Assembly (NCBI RefSeq): GCF_007923265.1 | Contig: NZ_VOJA01000004.1 | Coordinates: 274,584-338,583 of the forward strand | Direction of reading: 5' to 3' | DNA length: 64,000 nucleotides | Origin: Francisella salimarina | GTDB lineage: Bacteria; Pseudomonadota; Gammaproteobacteria; Francisellales; Francisellaceae | In this document: piece by piece, positions 19,540-29,321 of the stretch | Position numbering within the stretch: position 1 is the stretch's first letter | Layout: each line of letters starts with the position of its first letter | The notes under the pieces: generated by a model | What the model saw: the letters and a program-made list of their open reading frames with translations, nothing else | Told to the model about the DNA's origin: nothing | The model's database searches: none | Program-made: the position numbers and the translations under genes

Positions 19540-20772
19540 ATGAAGATTAATTATGATATTGCAGAGTTAAAAAAGTACTTTGATACAGCAGCAACTTTTA
19601 GCTCATCACAAAAAGGAGTTACTAGATTATTTTGTAGTAAAGAGCATAAGCAAATTATCCCTGTTATAGATGGCTGGATGCAAGAAGCAGGTTTTGAAAC
19701 TCATTTAGATGCTTTGGGAAATGTTGTTGGCAGAAAGCAAGGTAAAAAAACCTCTAAAACCTTAATTATAGGATCTCATCAAGATAGTGTTATTGAAGGT
19801 GGAAAATATGATGGAATATTAGGTGTACTTTTACCATTATATGTGCTGAAAAAAATGCACGATGCGGGTATTGAGCTTGATTATAGTATTGAGCTCATAG
19901 CTTTTGGTGATGAAGAAGGTATTCGCTTTCCAGAGACTTTATTGGGAAGTAAAGCTTTAAATGGAGATGTATCTCTAGATGCCTTAATAAAAGCGACTGA
20001 TAAAGATGGTATATCAATTTATGATGCTCTTAAATCAATCGGAGCCAATCCAGATGAAATTGCTAAATGTAAGAGAAATAAAGATGATGTTCTTGGTTTT
20101 TTTGAAGCACATATTGAGCAAGGTCCAGTTCTTGAACAAAAAGGGCTTCCAGTTGGCGTGGTAACTGCTATCACCGGAATTCAAAGATACGCTGTAAATA
20201 TCCAAGGCAAGGCAAACCATGCTGGTACAACTCCTATGAATATGAGACAAGATGCTTTGGTTGCTGGTGCAGAGATTATTCGTTTTGCTGATAAGCTATT
20301 CAAATCAACAGAGGATTTAGTTGGTGTTGTTGGTGAGTTAAATGTATCTCCTAATGCTGTTAATGTAATTCCTGATCATGTTGATATGACGATTGAAATA
20401 CGCTCTCCACATAGTAGTTTGAGAAAAGAAGCAATGGAAAAAATTGCTGAATTCTTTAAAAGTGTTGAACAAGAATATAGTGTGAAAATTTCTTATACTA
20501 AAAATTATGAGATGGAAGGACCTTTTTGTGATAAGAAAATGCAAGATCAACTTCTTGATGCTATAAAAGAAGAGAGTGAAGCTCCTTTTTCATTGTTTAG
20601 TGGTGCTGGTCATGATGGTTTAGCTATGATTAATCTTACTCCTATCTCAATGTTATTCTTGCGTTGTAAAGATGGTTTAAGCCATCATTTTGAAGAAGAG
20701 ATAGATTATAATGATGCCACTATAGCTGCTAAAGTTATACAGAGATTCTTGCAAAAATTTGATTACTCATAG
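19540..20772 (+). CDS. M20-family amidohydrolase (N-carbamoyl-L-amino acid hydrolase / allantoate amidohydrolase type)
   Basis: 410 residues. Dinuclear-metal M20 peptidase-like fold: GSHQDSVIEGGKYDG (about 78-92; His and Asp ligands), GDEEGIRF (about 124; Glu ligands), HIEQGPVLE, and the dimerisation-domain segment KANHAGTTPM followed by SGAGHDG near the C-terminus. This set is characteristic of AllC/AmaB/HyuC enzymes that hydrolyse N-carbamoyl amino acids, ureidoglycolate-type compounds or allantoate. The exact substrate is not readable; GHDG replaces the more usual GHDA. Operon context with DUF1028 and a carrier fits uptake and cleavage of one compound. Confidence 0.85.
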   Translation: MKINYDIAELKKYFDTAATFSSSQKGVTRLFCSKEHKQIIPVIDGWMQEAGFETHLDALGNVVGRKQGKKTSKTLIIGSHQDSVIEGGKYDGILGVLLPLYVLKKMHDAGIELDYSIELIAFGDEEGIRFPETLLGSKALNGDVSLDALIKATDKDGISIYDALKSIGANPDEIAKCKRNKDDVLGFFEAHIEQGPVLEQKGLPVGVVTAITGIQRYAVNIQGKANHAGTTPMNMRQDALVAGAEIIRFADKLFKSTEDLVGVVGELNVSPNAVNVIPDHVDMTIEIRSPHSSLRKEAMEKIAEFFKSVEQEYSVKISYTKNYEMEGPFCDKKMQDQLLDAIKEESEAPFSLFSGAGHDGLAMINLTPISMLFLRCKDGLSHHFEEEIDYNDATIAAKVIQRFLQKFDYS

Positions 20773-20783
20773 GAAGTAATACT

Positions 20784-22199
20784 ATGAGTGATAAAGCTAG
20801 ATTGGAGTCAAAGTGGTATCACAAAATTAGTGACCCAATGGTTATAATATTTATTGTTATAATCCTGGCTTCGATTTTGACATATATTATTCCAGCAGGC
20901 GAATTTACAAAAGATGTAGCTAGTGGAGTTACTACAGTTGGTACTAAGTTTTTTCATCGTTTACCTAATCATGGTATTAGTTTATTTGGCGTGTTTGAAG
21001 CAATTCCAAAAGGGCTAGAATCAGCTTCGGAATATTTGTTTATAGTATTTATTGCTGGAGGTTTATTTCACCTTCTTGATAAATCACAAGCATTAGAGCA
21101 TGCCATAGGAACCGCAGTTAAGCATATAGGTTTTAAGAGAAAGACATTGCTAATCTTTTTGGCTACTTATATCTATGGTATTTTTGGAATAGCTGTTGGT
21201 TATGAGAATAATATCGCACTAGTGCCTGTAGCTTTGATAATATCAGCAGCTCTTGGTCTTTCAAGAGTTGTTGGTGTATGTATTGCTGTTGGTGGTATAG
21301 GCATGGGTTTTGCTCTGTCTCCTATAAATCCATATACTATTGGGGTTGCGCAAAAAATAGCTGATTTACCATTATTTTCAGGAGCTGGTTTACGAACTAT
21401 TATGGTTTTTGTAGCTTTGACTATATTGGGTTCTTATATAGCAAAATTCATAGCTCCTAAAGAAGAGTGTCAAGAAGGGAAAGCGCTTTTATCTAAAAAT
21501 ATTGAAGATTATCATATGAGCCTAAGAGATATTTTGGTCATACTGGTTTTTGCTTTAGGAATACTTGTTATAGCTGTTTGTTCAATCCTTTCAGGTATAA
21601 CAAAATCTGATGGGCGATCAGTCTTAGGTATGCCTTGGTATATTAATCAGATTGCTGCGGTATTTTTAATTATATCTATGCTTGTTGCAGTTATTTGTAA
21701 ATATAACCCTAATCAGTATGTGAAGTTTATGATGGAGGGAGCGTCGAGAGTTACTCCTGGAGCTTTAGTTATTGGTCTGGCTGCAGCTATTCAGGTGATT
21801 CTTAAAGAGGGTCAAATAATAGATTCTATTATTTATTACCTAGGTGATATGCTTAGTTATATTCCAGCTTCTGTTTCCGCTATTTTGATGACATTAGTTC
21901 AAAGTGTTATAAATTTCTTTATCCCTGGTGGGTCTGGACAGGCTCTGGCTACTATGCCTATCCTAATTCCTGTCGCTGATATGGTAGAAATGAAAAGACA
22001 GCTTATGATATTAGCATTCCAAGTTGGAGATGGCTTTACTTATATGATATCTCCAACAGCAGGAGGGACTTTGGCAATGTTAGCTTTAGCTAGGGTATCG
22101 TATGTGAAGTGGTTAAGAGCGATTATACCTTTTATTATTTTTATGTACTTCGTATCTTGGATTTTTATATTAATAGCTCACTATATTAATTGGTCATAG
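20784..22199 (+). CDS. YfcC/DcuC-type carrier
   Basis: 471 residues, about 12 membrane segments. Begins with a short polar head, then PMVIIFIVIILASILTYIIPAGEF, the standard start of YfcC-family (C4-dicarboxylate anaerobic carrier-like) proteins, and contains YGIFGIAVGYENN, GFALSPINPYTIGVAQ and FFIPGGSGQALATMP, the conserved re-entrant-loop-like motifs. E. coli YfcC is thought to move basic amino acids, but substrates of this family are poorly defined. The ATG is 11 bases after the amidohydrolase stop, with AGGAAG upstream. Proposed to import the substrate of that enzyme. Confidence 0.85.
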   Translation: MSDKARLESKWYHKISDPMVIIFIVIILASILTYIIPAGEFTKDVASGVTTVGTKFFHRLPNHGISLFGVFEAIPKGLESASEYLFIVFIAGGLFHLLDKSQALEHAIGTAVKHIGFKRKTLLIFLATYIYGIFGIAVGYENNIALVPVALIISAALGLSRVVGVCIAVGGIGMGFALSPINPYTIGVAQKIADLPLFSGAGLRTIMVFVALTILGSYIAKFIAPKEECQEGKALLSKNIEDYHMSLRDILVILVFALGILVIAVCSILSGITKSDGRSVLGMPWYINQIAAVFLIISMLVAVICKYNPNQYVKFMMEGASRVTPGALVIGLAAAIQVILKEGQIIDSIIYYLGDMLSYIPASVSAILMTLVQSVINFFIPGGSGQALATMPILIPVADMVEMKRQLMILAFQVGDGFTYMISPTAGGTLAMLALARVSYVKWLRAIIPFIIFMYFVSWIFILIAHYINWS

Positions 22200-22230
22200 C
22201 ATAAAAAAAGCAAAAATTTTTAAAAACTGC

Positions 22231-22258
22231 TTGACTAGAGTCTAAAAGTCATTATAAT
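22231..22258 (+). promoter_or_regulatory. Promoter of tRNA-Glu
   Basis: TTGACT (22231-22236), 16-base spacer, perfect TATAAT (22253-22258). Transcription would begin near 22265, about 35 bases before the mature tRNA. This is the best sigma-70 promoter in the window. Confidence 0.85.
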
Positions 22259-22299
22259 ACTCATTATTCCGCTGGAGACAGTGGTTTGAAAAGTCTTAT

Positions 22300-22375
<76 letters not shown>

Positions 22376-22380
22376 AATTT

Positions 22381-22408
22381 AAAAAGCCACTTAAAGTGGC
22401 TTTTTTTT
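22381..22408 (+). terminator. Intrinsic terminator of tRNA-Glu
   Basis: GCCACT/AGTGGC stem with a TAA loop, extended by flanking A-run and T-run (eight T after the stem). Lies 5 bases after the tRNA; the A-tract makes it potentially bidirectional, so it may also stop cysE transcription from the other side. Confidence 0.9.
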
Positions 22409-22451
22409 ATGTCGTTAAGGAGTGCTCTCTCTATCTATTTTTATAGAAGTT

Positions 22452-22970
22452 TTATTGACTTGGTTGAAGAATTATCTTTGTTTGTGTGGGTAGAGCAGTA
22501 GTATATGGCTCCATACTTTCAGTTATTACACTGTTTGGCGATACTCTGCAGTGTTTGCCAATAGTTATATCACCTAAGATTTTAGCACCAGCTCCAATTA
22601 TTACTTCATCTTCAACTGTTGGGTGACGTTTTGTGTATCTCAGCTTTGGATTTCCAGATGAACCAAGAGTTACGCCATGATATAGTGATACATAATTTCC
22701 AACTATTGCTGTTTCACCAATTACAATACCCATACCATGATCAATGAAACAGTATGAGCCGATAGTTGCCCCAGGATGTATTTCGATTCCTGTTAGAAAT
22801 CTAGATATATGAGACAGGAGTCTACCCAAAAATTTTAACTTAAAACGCCATAGTAGATTTGCGGGTCTATGAAGTAATATTGCATGTAATCCAGGATATG
22901 CAAATATTGTCTCAAGAATACTTGGAGCAGCAGGATCTTGATCTCGATAGTACTGTATTAGTTTAATCAT
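22452..22970 (-). CDS. cysE: Serine O-acetyltransferase
   Basis: 172 residues; acetylates serine from acetyl-CoA to make O-acetylserine for cysteine synthesis. Left-handed beta-helix hexapeptide repeats run from about residue 64 ([58 protein letters not shown]). The catalytic His is in DHGMG. It is the short CysE form without the long N-terminal helical domain of the enterobacterial enzyme. AGAGG precedes the ATG. Divergent from the cysteine synthase gene, 115 bases apart, so the two pathway steps may share control. Confidence 0.95.
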   Translation of the reverse strand: MIKLIQYYRDQDPAAPSILETIFAYPGLHAILLHRPANLLWRFKLKFLGRLLSHISRFLTGIEIHPGATIGSYCFIDHGMGIVIGETAIVGNYVSLYHGVTLGSSGNPKLRYTKRHPTVEDEVIIGAGAKILGDITIGKHCRVSPNSVITESMEPYTTALPTQTKIILQPSQ

Positions 22971-23085
22971 GGCGCCTCTAAGCGTTGTTGTGGTTTTATT
23001 ATACTATTATAAAATCGATGTTTTAGCCATCCAAATAGGGTAGAATATCAATTGTTATTTGTATAGAGTATCAAAAGGTTGTGCT

Positions 23086-24021
23086 ATGAATATATCTGAC
23101 AATTTCAGTGAAACTATTGGTAAAACTCCATTGCTTAGGTTACATAAAATTGAGAGGTTGTTTGACTTAAAAGCTAAGTTGATTGCTAAGTTAGAGTTTT
23201 TTAATCCGCTCTCATCTGTAAAGGATAGGGTAGCTCTTAATCTTATCGAAAATGCTGAAAAGGTTGGCGATATAAAGCCTGGTGCTACAACTTTGATAGA
23301 GCCAACGTCAGGCAATACTGGGATTGGACTGGCATTTATTGCTGCTGCAAAAGGTTATGATCTAATTATTACTATGCCAGAGACTGTATCGGTTGAAAGA
23401 CGAAAATTAATACAACACTTTGGAGCCAAGCTTATCTTAACTCCTGCGGCAGAGGGTATGACTGGAGCAATTGCCAAAGCCAATGACTTGTTAAAAGAAT
23501 TAAAAGATAGTGTTATATTGGGTCAGTTTACTAATCCAGCTAACCCAGAAGCACACAGGGCTTCAACAGCCTTGGAAATCTGGCAAGATACTGATGGTGA
23601 GATTGATATTTTAGTTGCAGGTGTAGGCACGGGTGGTACCATTACAGGTGTTGCCGAAGTTCTCAAGCATAAGAAATCTAGTTTTAAGGCAGTGGCTGTG
23701 GAACCTACATCTAGTCCTGTTTTATCCGGTGGTAAATCTGGTCCGCATAAAATTCAAGGTATAGGTGCTGGCTTTGTTCCAGAGATTCTAAATACATCTG
23801 TGATCGATGATATTGTTACAGTTAGTGATGTGGATGCTTTAGAGTATGCTCGTTTAGTAGCGCGTGAAGAGGGTGTGCCTGCTGGTATCTCATCAGGTGC
23901 AGCATTGAAAGCGGCAATTGAAATAGCACAACGTATAGAGAATGAGAATAAATTGATAGTAATTATCTTTGCGTCTAGTGCCGAGAGATACCTATCGACA
24001 GCTTTATTTACCGAAGATTAG
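23086..24021 (+). CDS. cysK: Cysteine synthase (O-acetylserine sulfhydrylase)
   Basis: 311 residues. Converts O-acetylserine and sulfide to cysteine. Start ATG 23086 has AAAGG 7 bases upstream; the longer frame is rejected. PLP lysine is K46 in SSVKDR; substrate loop TSGNTGIGLAF; phosphate loop GVGTGGTITGV; GISSGAA near the C-terminus. The IGAGFVPEIL segment favours CysK over CysM. Its stop overlaps the convergent folA stop by 4 bases. Confidence 0.95.
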   Translation: MNISDNFSETIGKTPLLRLHKIERLFDLKAKLIAKLEFFNPLSSVKDRVALNLIENAEKVGDIKPGATTLIEPTSGNTGIGLAFIAAAKGYDLIITMPETVSVERRKLIQHFGAKLILTPAAEGMTGAIAKANDLLKELKDSVILGQFTNPANPEAHRASTALEIWQDTDGEIDILVAGVGTGGTITGVAEVLKHKKSSFKAVAVEPTSSPVLSGGKSGPHKIQGIGAGFVPEILNTSVIDDIVTVSDVDALEYARLVAREEGVPAGISSGAALKAAIEIAQRIENENKLIVIIFASSAERYLSTALFTED

Positions 24022-24515
24022 ATAGAGGTTTTTTCATATACGGCAAATGTAAAGTCAAACTCGTTTTTATCATCTTTTTTGAATTGTTTATGGCCTATGC
24101 GTTTGTATTTAGATTTGTCCCACTTAGGAAAGAAAGCATCAAGATCACTCATTTCTATGTCGACTTCAGTTATATATAGTCTATCGGCATATTGCAAAAA
24201 TTCCTTATAAATCTGAGCACCACCAATTACAAAAATCTCATAATGAGGTTTTGATTGCGCGAAGTTTAGAATTTCTTGAACACTGTTAATTATTAAACAT
24301 TTGTCCTGCTTGTAGTCTTTATCTCTAGTTAGGATGATATTTTTACGGTTAGGGAGTGGGCGACCAATTGATTCAAAGGTTTTTCTTCCCATTACTATAT
24401 AATTATCCTCAGTTATCTTTTTAAAGTTTTTAAGATCTTCAGAAAGTTTCCAAGCTAATGTATTCTCTTTGCCTATCCCAAGGTTTTTATCATAAGCTAC
24501 TATTAGTGAAATCAT
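24018..24515 (-). CDS. folA: Dihydrofolate reductase
   Basis: 165 residues, usual length. NADPH-dependent reduction of dihydrofolate; target of trimethoprim. N-terminus MISLIVAYDKNLGIGKENTLAWKL, active-site acid in SEDLKNFKK (Asp/Glu helix), NADPH motif MGRKTFESIGRPLPNR, and FVIGGAQIY. Ala replaces the common Pro in the N-x-L-P-W motif. It converges on cysK with a 4-base overlap. The following 235 bases to rpsB are described separately. Confidence 0.96.
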   Translation of the reverse strand: MISLIVAYDKNLGIGKENTLAWKLSEDLKNFKKITEDNYIVMGRKTFESIGRPLPNRKNIILTRDKDYKQDKCLIINSVQEILNFAQSKPHYEIFVIGGAQIYKEFLQYADRLYITEVDIEMSDLDAFFPKWDKSKYKRIGHKQFKKDDKNEFDFTFAVYEKTSI

Positions 24516-24750
24516 TTTGATGTTGGGTTTTTACAATTATTTTGCAATATTTTAGCATTTTAAATAAATATAAAATACCTTTTGTAATTTATAAATTAAG
24601 TGTGATAAAATTTTACGGCTTATATATTATAAGCAGAATGTTTAATTAATAAATCATGTATCTTTTAACCAAAAGTTATGTCAAAGGGTGTCGGTTTCGA
24701 TATTTGGCGTGACTAAGATACTAGATATAACCCAAATAAGGAAAATCAAA
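24516..24750 (+). promoter_or_regulatory. folA-rpsB intergenic region and rpsB leader
   Basis: AT-rich 235 bases. A GCTTATA/TATAAGC hairpin (24618-24634) lies upstream, and the final 75 bases are less AT-rich, beginning GTCAAAGGGTGTCGG and including GGCGTGAC, before the AAGGA of rpsB. In gammaproteobacteria the rpsB leader is a target of S2 autoregulation; these bases are the place where such a structure would lie, but I cannot fold or match it here. Confidence 0.35.
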
Positions 24751-25470
24751 ATGTCTTTAATGAAAGAAATGTTATCTGCTGGTGTTCACTTTGGACACAA
24801 AAAAGCTTTCTGGAACCCTCAAATGAAAGAATACATCTTCGGTATTAACCATGGTGTACATATTATTAACCTTGAGAAAACAGTTCCTCTTTTCCAAGAT
24901 GCAGTTAACTTTGTTGGTAAAACTGTAGCTAATGGCGGTAAGGTTCTTTTTGTTGGTACAAAAAGACAAGCACAAGATATCATAGAAGCAGAAGCTAAAA
25001 GATGTGGTATGCCATTTGTGAGTCATAGATGGCTAGGTGGTATGTTGACTAACTATAAGACTGTTAGACAATCTATCAAAAGACTTGCTCAGTTAGAAAA
25101 GATGAAAGAAGATGGTACTTTAGATTCATTAACTAAGAAAGAAATGCTTCAAAATATCAGAACTATCGAGAAGCTAGAAAAAGTTCTTGGTGGGATCAAA
25201 GAGATGGGTGGCTTACCTGATGCTATCGTTGTTATTGATAGTAACAAAGAGCACATCGCTATTCAAGAAGCTCAAAAATTAGGTATCAAAGTTGTATCTA
25301 TCGTAGATACTAACTCAAACCCTGAAGGTATTGATTACATCATCCCTGGTAATGATGATGCTGTTAAATCAATATCTTTCTATATGGCAAAATTTGCAGA
25401 TGCTGTTATCGATGCACAAGGTTTAGATAGAGCAGTAGAAGCAAAAGCTGAAGAAACTACAGAAGCATAA
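24751..25470 (+). CDS. rpsB: 30S ribosomal protein S2
   Basis: 239 residues. Start ATG 24751 gives [25 protein letters not shown], matching the conserved S2 N-terminus, with AAGGA 8 bases upstream; the longer frame adds 21 non-homologous residues. Other S2 motifs: [13 protein letters not shown] and the [17 protein letters not shown] segment. S2 binds the back of the 30S subunit late in assembly. tsf follows after 21 bases, the classical rpsB-tsf operon, continued here by pyrH and frr. Confidence 0.99.
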   Translation: MSLMKEMLSAGVHFGHKKAFWNPQMKEYIFGINHGVHIINLEKTVPLFQDAVNFVGKTVANGGKVLFVGTKRQAQDIIEAEAKRCGMPFVSHRWLGGMLTNYKTVRQSIKRLAQLEKMKEDGTLDSLTKKEMLQNIRTIEKLEKVLGGIKEMGGLPDAIVVIDSNKEHIAIQEAQKLGIKVVSIVDTNSNPEGIDYIIPGNDDAVKSISFYMAKFADAVIDAQGLDRAVEAKAEETTEA

Positions 25471-25491
25471 GAAACAAACAAGGATAAAACA

Positions 25492-26361
25492 ATGTCAAAT
25501 ATTTCTGCTAAATTAGTGAAAGAACTTAGAGAAAGAACTGGTGCTGGTATGATGGAGTGTAAAAAAGCTCTAGTTGCTGCTGCTGGTGATATTGAAAAAG
25601 CTGCTGAAGAAATGAGAATTTCTGGACAGGCGAAAGCTGATAAGAAGGCTTCTCGTGTGGCGGCTGAAGGTGTTATCGAAGTTTATGCTGCTGATGGTAG
25701 AGCTGTTCTACTTGAAATCAACTCAGAGACAGATTTTGTTGCTAGAGATGATACTTTCAAAGCATTTGCTCAAAACGCTGTGAAAGCTGCTCATGCTGCA
25801 AAAGCTACAACTATCGAAGAGGTTTTAGCTGCTAAAACTGAGTCTGGTGAAACAGTTGAAGAAGCTCGTAAATCTTTAATTGCTAAGATTGGTGAGAATA
25901 TTCAGGTTCGTAGAGTTAAAACTATCGAAGCTGGTAATTTAGGTGCTTATATTCATGGTGGTAGAATCGGTGTTGTTGCTGCTTTAGAGGGTGGTGACGA
26001 TGAGCTTGCTAAAGATATCGCTATGCATGTTGCAGCTGCTAATCCTCAGTATGTTAATCCAAGTGATGTTCCAGCGGATGTTGTAGAAAAAGAGCAAGCT
26101 ATTCAAGTAGAGATTGCTATGCAGTCTGGTAAACCTAAAGAAATCGCTGAAAAGATGGTTGTGGGTCGTATGAAGAAGTTCACTGGTGAAGTTAGCTTAA
26201 CTGGTCAAGATTTCGTGAAAGATCCTAGCATCAAAGTTGAAAAGCTTGTTAAAGACAAGGGAGCTAAAGTAGTTAGCTTTATTCGTCTAGATGTTGGTGA
26301 AGGTATCGAGAAGAAAGAAGAAGACTTCGCGGCAGAGGTGATGAGCCAAATCAAAGGTTAA
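25492..26361 (+). CDS. tsf: Elongation factor Ts
   Basis: 289 residues. Nucleotide-exchange factor for EF-Tu. N-terminal UBA-like segment [19 protein letters not shown], then the [13 protein letters not shown] motif that contacts EF-Tu, two core repeats with [16 protein letters not shown], coiled-coil helix, and the C-terminal module [24 protein letters not shown]. Slightly longer than E. coli Ts (283). pyrH begins 3 bases after the stop. Confidence 0.99.
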   Translation: MSNISAKLVKELRERTGAGMMECKKALVAAAGDIEKAAEEMRISGQAKADKKASRVAAEGVIEVYAADGRAVLLEINSETDFVARDDTFKAFAQNAVKAAHAAKATTIEEVLAAKTESGETVEEARKSLIAKIGENIQVRRVKTIEAGNLGAYIHGGRIGVVAALEGGDDELAKDIAMHVAAANPQYVNPSDVPADVVEKEQAIQVEIAMQSGKPKEIAEKMVVGRMKKFTGEVSLTGQDFVKDPSIKVEKLVKDKGAKVVSFIRLDVGEGIEKKEEDFAAEVMSQIKG

Positions 26362-26364
26362 TAT

Positions 26365-27114
26365 ATGTCTAATGATTCGTTAGAATGTTCTCAAAATGCT
26401 CCAAAGCTTAAGAGGGTCCTTCTTAAGTTAAGTGGAGAATCTTTATCGGCAGATCAAAGTTTTGGTATAAATGTTGAATCTGCTGCCCCTATCATAAATC
26501 AAATCAAAACTCTTGTTAACGCGGGTATTGAGCTAGCAATAGTTGTTGGTGGTGGTAATATCTTGCGTGGTGGCAGAGCTAACTTTGGTAATAAAATCAG
26601 AAGAGCTACCGCTGATTCTATGGGTATGATTGCTACCATGATCAACGCTTTAGCTTTGCGTGATATGCTTATTAGCGAAGGTGTCGATGCCGAAGCTTTT
26701 TCAGCAAAAGGTGTAGATGGTTTGTTAAAGGTGGCTAGTGCACATGAATTCAATCAGGAGCTTGCGAAGGGTAAGGTTTTGATATTTGCTGGTGGTACTG
26801 GTAACCCATTTGTGACTACAGATACTACGGCTAGTTTGAGAGCAGTCGAGGTTGGTGCAGATGCTTTGTTGAAAGCCACAACTGTTGATGGTGTGTATGA
26901 TAAGGATCCTAATAAGCATTCAGATGCTAAGCGCTTTGAAAAAGTAACTTTCTCAGAGGTCGTTAGTAAAGAGTTGAATGTTATGGATTTGGGTGCATTT
27001 ACTCAATGCAGGGATTTTGGTATTCCAATATATGTTTTTGATTTGACTCAGCCAAATGCTTTGATTGATGCTGTTGCTGATTCAAAACATGGTACGTGGG
27101 TTACTTTAGACTAA
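26365..27114 (+). CDS. pyrH: UMP kinase
   Basis: 249 residues. Phosphorylates UMP to UDP; hexameric, regulated by GTP and UTP in the bacterial family. Amino-acid-kinase fold motifs: [54 protein letters not shown] and VDGVYDKDP. There is a short N-terminal extension of about 12 residues before [10 protein letters not shown]. It lies between tsf and frr, the standard order in gammaproteobacteria. Confidence 0.98.
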   Translation: MSNDSLECSQNAPKLKRVLLKLSGESLSADQSFGINVESAAPIINQIKTLVNAGIELAIVVGGGNILRGGRANFGNKIRRATADSMGMIATMINALALRDMLISEGVDAEAFSAKGVDGLLKVASAHEFNQELAKGKVLIFAGGTGNPFVTTDTTASLRAVEVGADALLKATTVDGVYDKDPNKHSDAKRFEKVTFSEVVSKELNVMDLGAFTQCRDFGIPIYVFDLTQPNALIDAVADSKHGTWVTLD

Positions 27115-27139
27115 TTGATTTTTAAAAAGGATTGTTTTT

Positions 27140-27697
27140 ATGATAAACGAAATTCTAAAAGATGCTGAAAGCAGAATGACTAAGTCTTTAGAGGTTTTAG
27201 CCGATGATTTGGCTAAAATCAGAACGGGTCGTGCTCATCCTGATATTTTGGCTCATGTAACTATAGACTATTATGGCTCTGCCACACCGATTACTCAGGT
27301 GGCAAATGTTACAGTGCTTGACGCAAGAACGTTGGGTATTACTCCATGGGAGAAAGGTCTTTCTGGGCAAATTGAGAAGGCTATTATGACTTCTGATCTT
27401 GGTCTTAACCCAACTAACCTTGGTGATAGTTTGAGAGTTCCGATGCCTGCTCTTAATGAAGAGCGTAGAAAAGAAATGGTTAAGCTTGTTAAGTCTGAAA
27501 CAGAAAGTGGTAGAGTTTCTATTAGAAATATTCGTCGTGATGCTAATAGTGACATTAAAGAGCTTCTTAAAGAAAAAGAAATAACTGAAGATGAAGCTAA
27601 GAGAGCAGAAGATAATATTCAAAAAATTACAGATAAAATGATTGCTCAAGCTGATGCGTTAGCGGTTAAAAAAGAGCAAGATTTAATGGCTGTCTAA
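27140..27697 (+). CDS. frr: Ribosome recycling factor
   Basis: 185 residues, exactly the usual size. Splits post-termination ribosomes with EF-G. The three-helix bundle and the [14 protein letters not shown] segment at the start of domain [15 protein letters not shown], and the C-terminal helix with [21 protein letters not shown] are all present. AAAGGA precedes the ATG. It ends the rpsB-tsf-pyrH-frr group; the 85-base gap that follows has no clear terminator. Confidence 0.99.
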   Translation: MINEILKDAESRMTKSLEVLADDLAKIRTGRAHPDILAHVTIDYYGSATPITQVANVTVLDARTLGITPWEKGLSGQIEKAIMTSDLGLNPTNLGDSLRVPMPALNEERRKEMVKLVKSETESGRVSIRNIRRDANSDIKELLKEKEITEDEAKRAEDNIQKITDKMIAQADALAVKKEQDLMAV

Positions 27698-27782
27698 TTA
27701 TTAGATTTCTTAATAAAACTTGTATTTCACTCTATTCTTTCTTATTATTTACGTAGTTTAAATATTTATATAAGTATTTGTC

Positions 27783-28520
27783 ATGACCTTGGCTAAGGAA
27801 AATGCTCTTAAGCATGTTGCTATAATTATGGATGGTAATGGGCGTTGGGCTAAAAGTAAGCTAAAGCCAAGAATATTTGGTCATAGAAATTCTATATCTA
27901 GTGTAGATGCTTCTATAGAGTATTGTGCTGAGCGTAATATTCAGATGCTGACTCTCTTTGCTTTTGGTCGAGATAATTGGCTTAGGCCTGCTAAAGAAGT
28001 TTCTGATTTGATGGATCTTTTCTATAAGACTCTCAAGGATAAGACTCCAAAACTACATAAAAATAATATTGTTCTTAAAGTTATTGGTGATCGATCTAGG
28101 TTGCCAGACAAGCTTGTGCGTATGATAGAGTATGGTGAGTCTGTTACAAAAGACAATACTGGGTTGCAGCTTAGGTTGGCAGTTGATTATGCTGGAAGAT
28201 GGGATATTGTTACTGCTATGAAATCTATCTTTGAAGATGTAAGTAATGGTAAGATGCGTTTGAGTGATGTGACAGAAGAAAATTTTGCTAGTTATACGAT
28301 CGCTGGCGAGATGCCGGTTGATTTGCTTATTCGTACTAGTGGCGAGGTTAGGTTGAGTGATTTTATGTTGTGGCAGCTGTCGTATGCTGAAATGTATTTT
28401 ACTGATGTTATGTGGCCTGAGTTTACTAAGTTTGAATTTCAGAAGGCAGAAGAATATTTTAACTCACGCCAGAGAAGATTTGGTAAGAGTGGTGAACAAC
28501 TTGATAAGAGGGATGTATGA
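27783..28520 (+). CDS. uppS: Undecaprenyl diphosphate synthase
   Basis: 245 residues. Cis-prenyltransferase that makes the C55 lipid carrier for peptidoglycan and surface polysaccharide. Signature motifs: HVAIIMDGNGRWAKS (metal-binding Asp), FAFGRDNWLRP, and RTSGEVRLSDFMLWQLSYAE with the conserved arginines; Val replaces the frequent Gln in SGEQRLS. The stop overlaps the cdsA ATG (ATGA), so the two are coupled. Confidence 0.97.
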   Translation: MTLAKENALKHVAIIMDGNGRWAKSKLKPRIFGHRNSISSVDASIEYCAERNIQMLTLFAFGRDNWLRPAKEVSDLMDLFYKTLKDKTPKLHKNNIVLKVIGDRSRLPDKLVRMIEYGESVTKDNTGLQLRLAVDYAGRWDIVTAMKSIFEDVSNGKMRLSDVTEENFASYTIAGEMPVDLLIRTSGEVRLSDFMLWQLSYAEMYFTDVMWPEFTKFEFQKAEEYFNSRQRRFGKSGEQLDKRDV

Positions 28521-29311
28521 AAGAAAGGATAATAACAGGAGTATTGTTAGTAATTTTTGTTTTTGCGGGGCTTGTGTATGCAAGTGACTATCTTTTTGGT
28601 GTTGGTGTCTTTTTGGTTGCAATGCTTTCGGCATATGAGTGGCTAAAGTTCACAAAGATTAGTCAGCAAGAGACGGTTAATTATCTTGTGATATTTATGA
28701 TAATCTTGTTTGTTGTTTCTGAGTTTTTTGTTTATATTCAGTATGTTTTTCCAATATTTTGGCTGTATGCGATTTATAGGCTTAGTGGTTATGAGCGCCA
28801 GAAGTTTGATGCATTGTCTACCAATGAAATGTTGATACTTGGTGTTTTTGCGATTTCGCCATTTGCTGCTTCATTATATGTGTTGCACACCAATTCAATT
28901 GCTTGGATATTTATGTTTATTTTGGTTGTGGCTGGGGCTGATAGTGGAGCTTATTTTACAGGTAAAGCAATGGGTAAGCGTAAAATGCTTCCTCGCTTGA
29001 GCCCAAATAAAACTATTGAAGGCCTTTTGGGTGGTATGGCTTGTGCGGTAGTTATTGCGGTTATATTTCTTTTATTTATGGATTTGAGCATTTTTGAATA
29101 TGTATCTATGGTTGTTATTTCGGCTGTAGTTGCTGCTTTGTCAGTGGTTGGAGATGTTTTTGAAAGTATGATGAAACGAATTGCTGGTGTAAAGGATAGT
29201 GGTAATATTTTGCCTGGTCATGGTGGTGTGCTTGATAGGTTGGATGGCTATATGCCTGCTCTGCCTATTTTTGTTACATTGGGTTACCTGGCAGGTGTAT
29301 TTGTTGTGTAG
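28517..29311 (+). CDS. cdsA: Phosphatidate cytidylyltransferase
   Basis: 264 residues with about 7-8 membrane segments. Makes CDP-diacylglycerol from phosphatidate and CTP. The C-terminal signature is present: [30 protein letters not shown], and [36 protein letters not shown]. Product feeds PgsA, encoded two genes later, so this is a phospholipid-synthesis group interrupted by dut. Start overlaps uppS by 4 bases. Confidence 0.97.
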   Translation: MKERIITGVLLVIFVFAGLVYASDYLFGVGVFLVAMLSAYEWLKFTKISQQETVNYLVIFMIILFVVSEFFVYIQYVFPIFWLYAIYRLSGYERQKFDALSTNEMLILGVFAISPFAASLYVLHTNSIAWIFMFILVVAGADSGAYFTGKAMGKRKMLPRLSPNKTIEGLLGGMACAVVIAVIFLLFMDLSIFEYVSMVVISAVVAALSVVGDVFESMMKRIAGVKDSGNILPGHGGVLDRLDGYMPALPIFVTLGYLAGVFVV

Positions 29312-29321
29312 GAGAGCTGTT

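Noticed and set aside
27197-27649. 150-codon minus-strand frame inside frr
   Set aside because: Shadow frame with biased Phe/Ser/Asn composition opposite an intact RRF.
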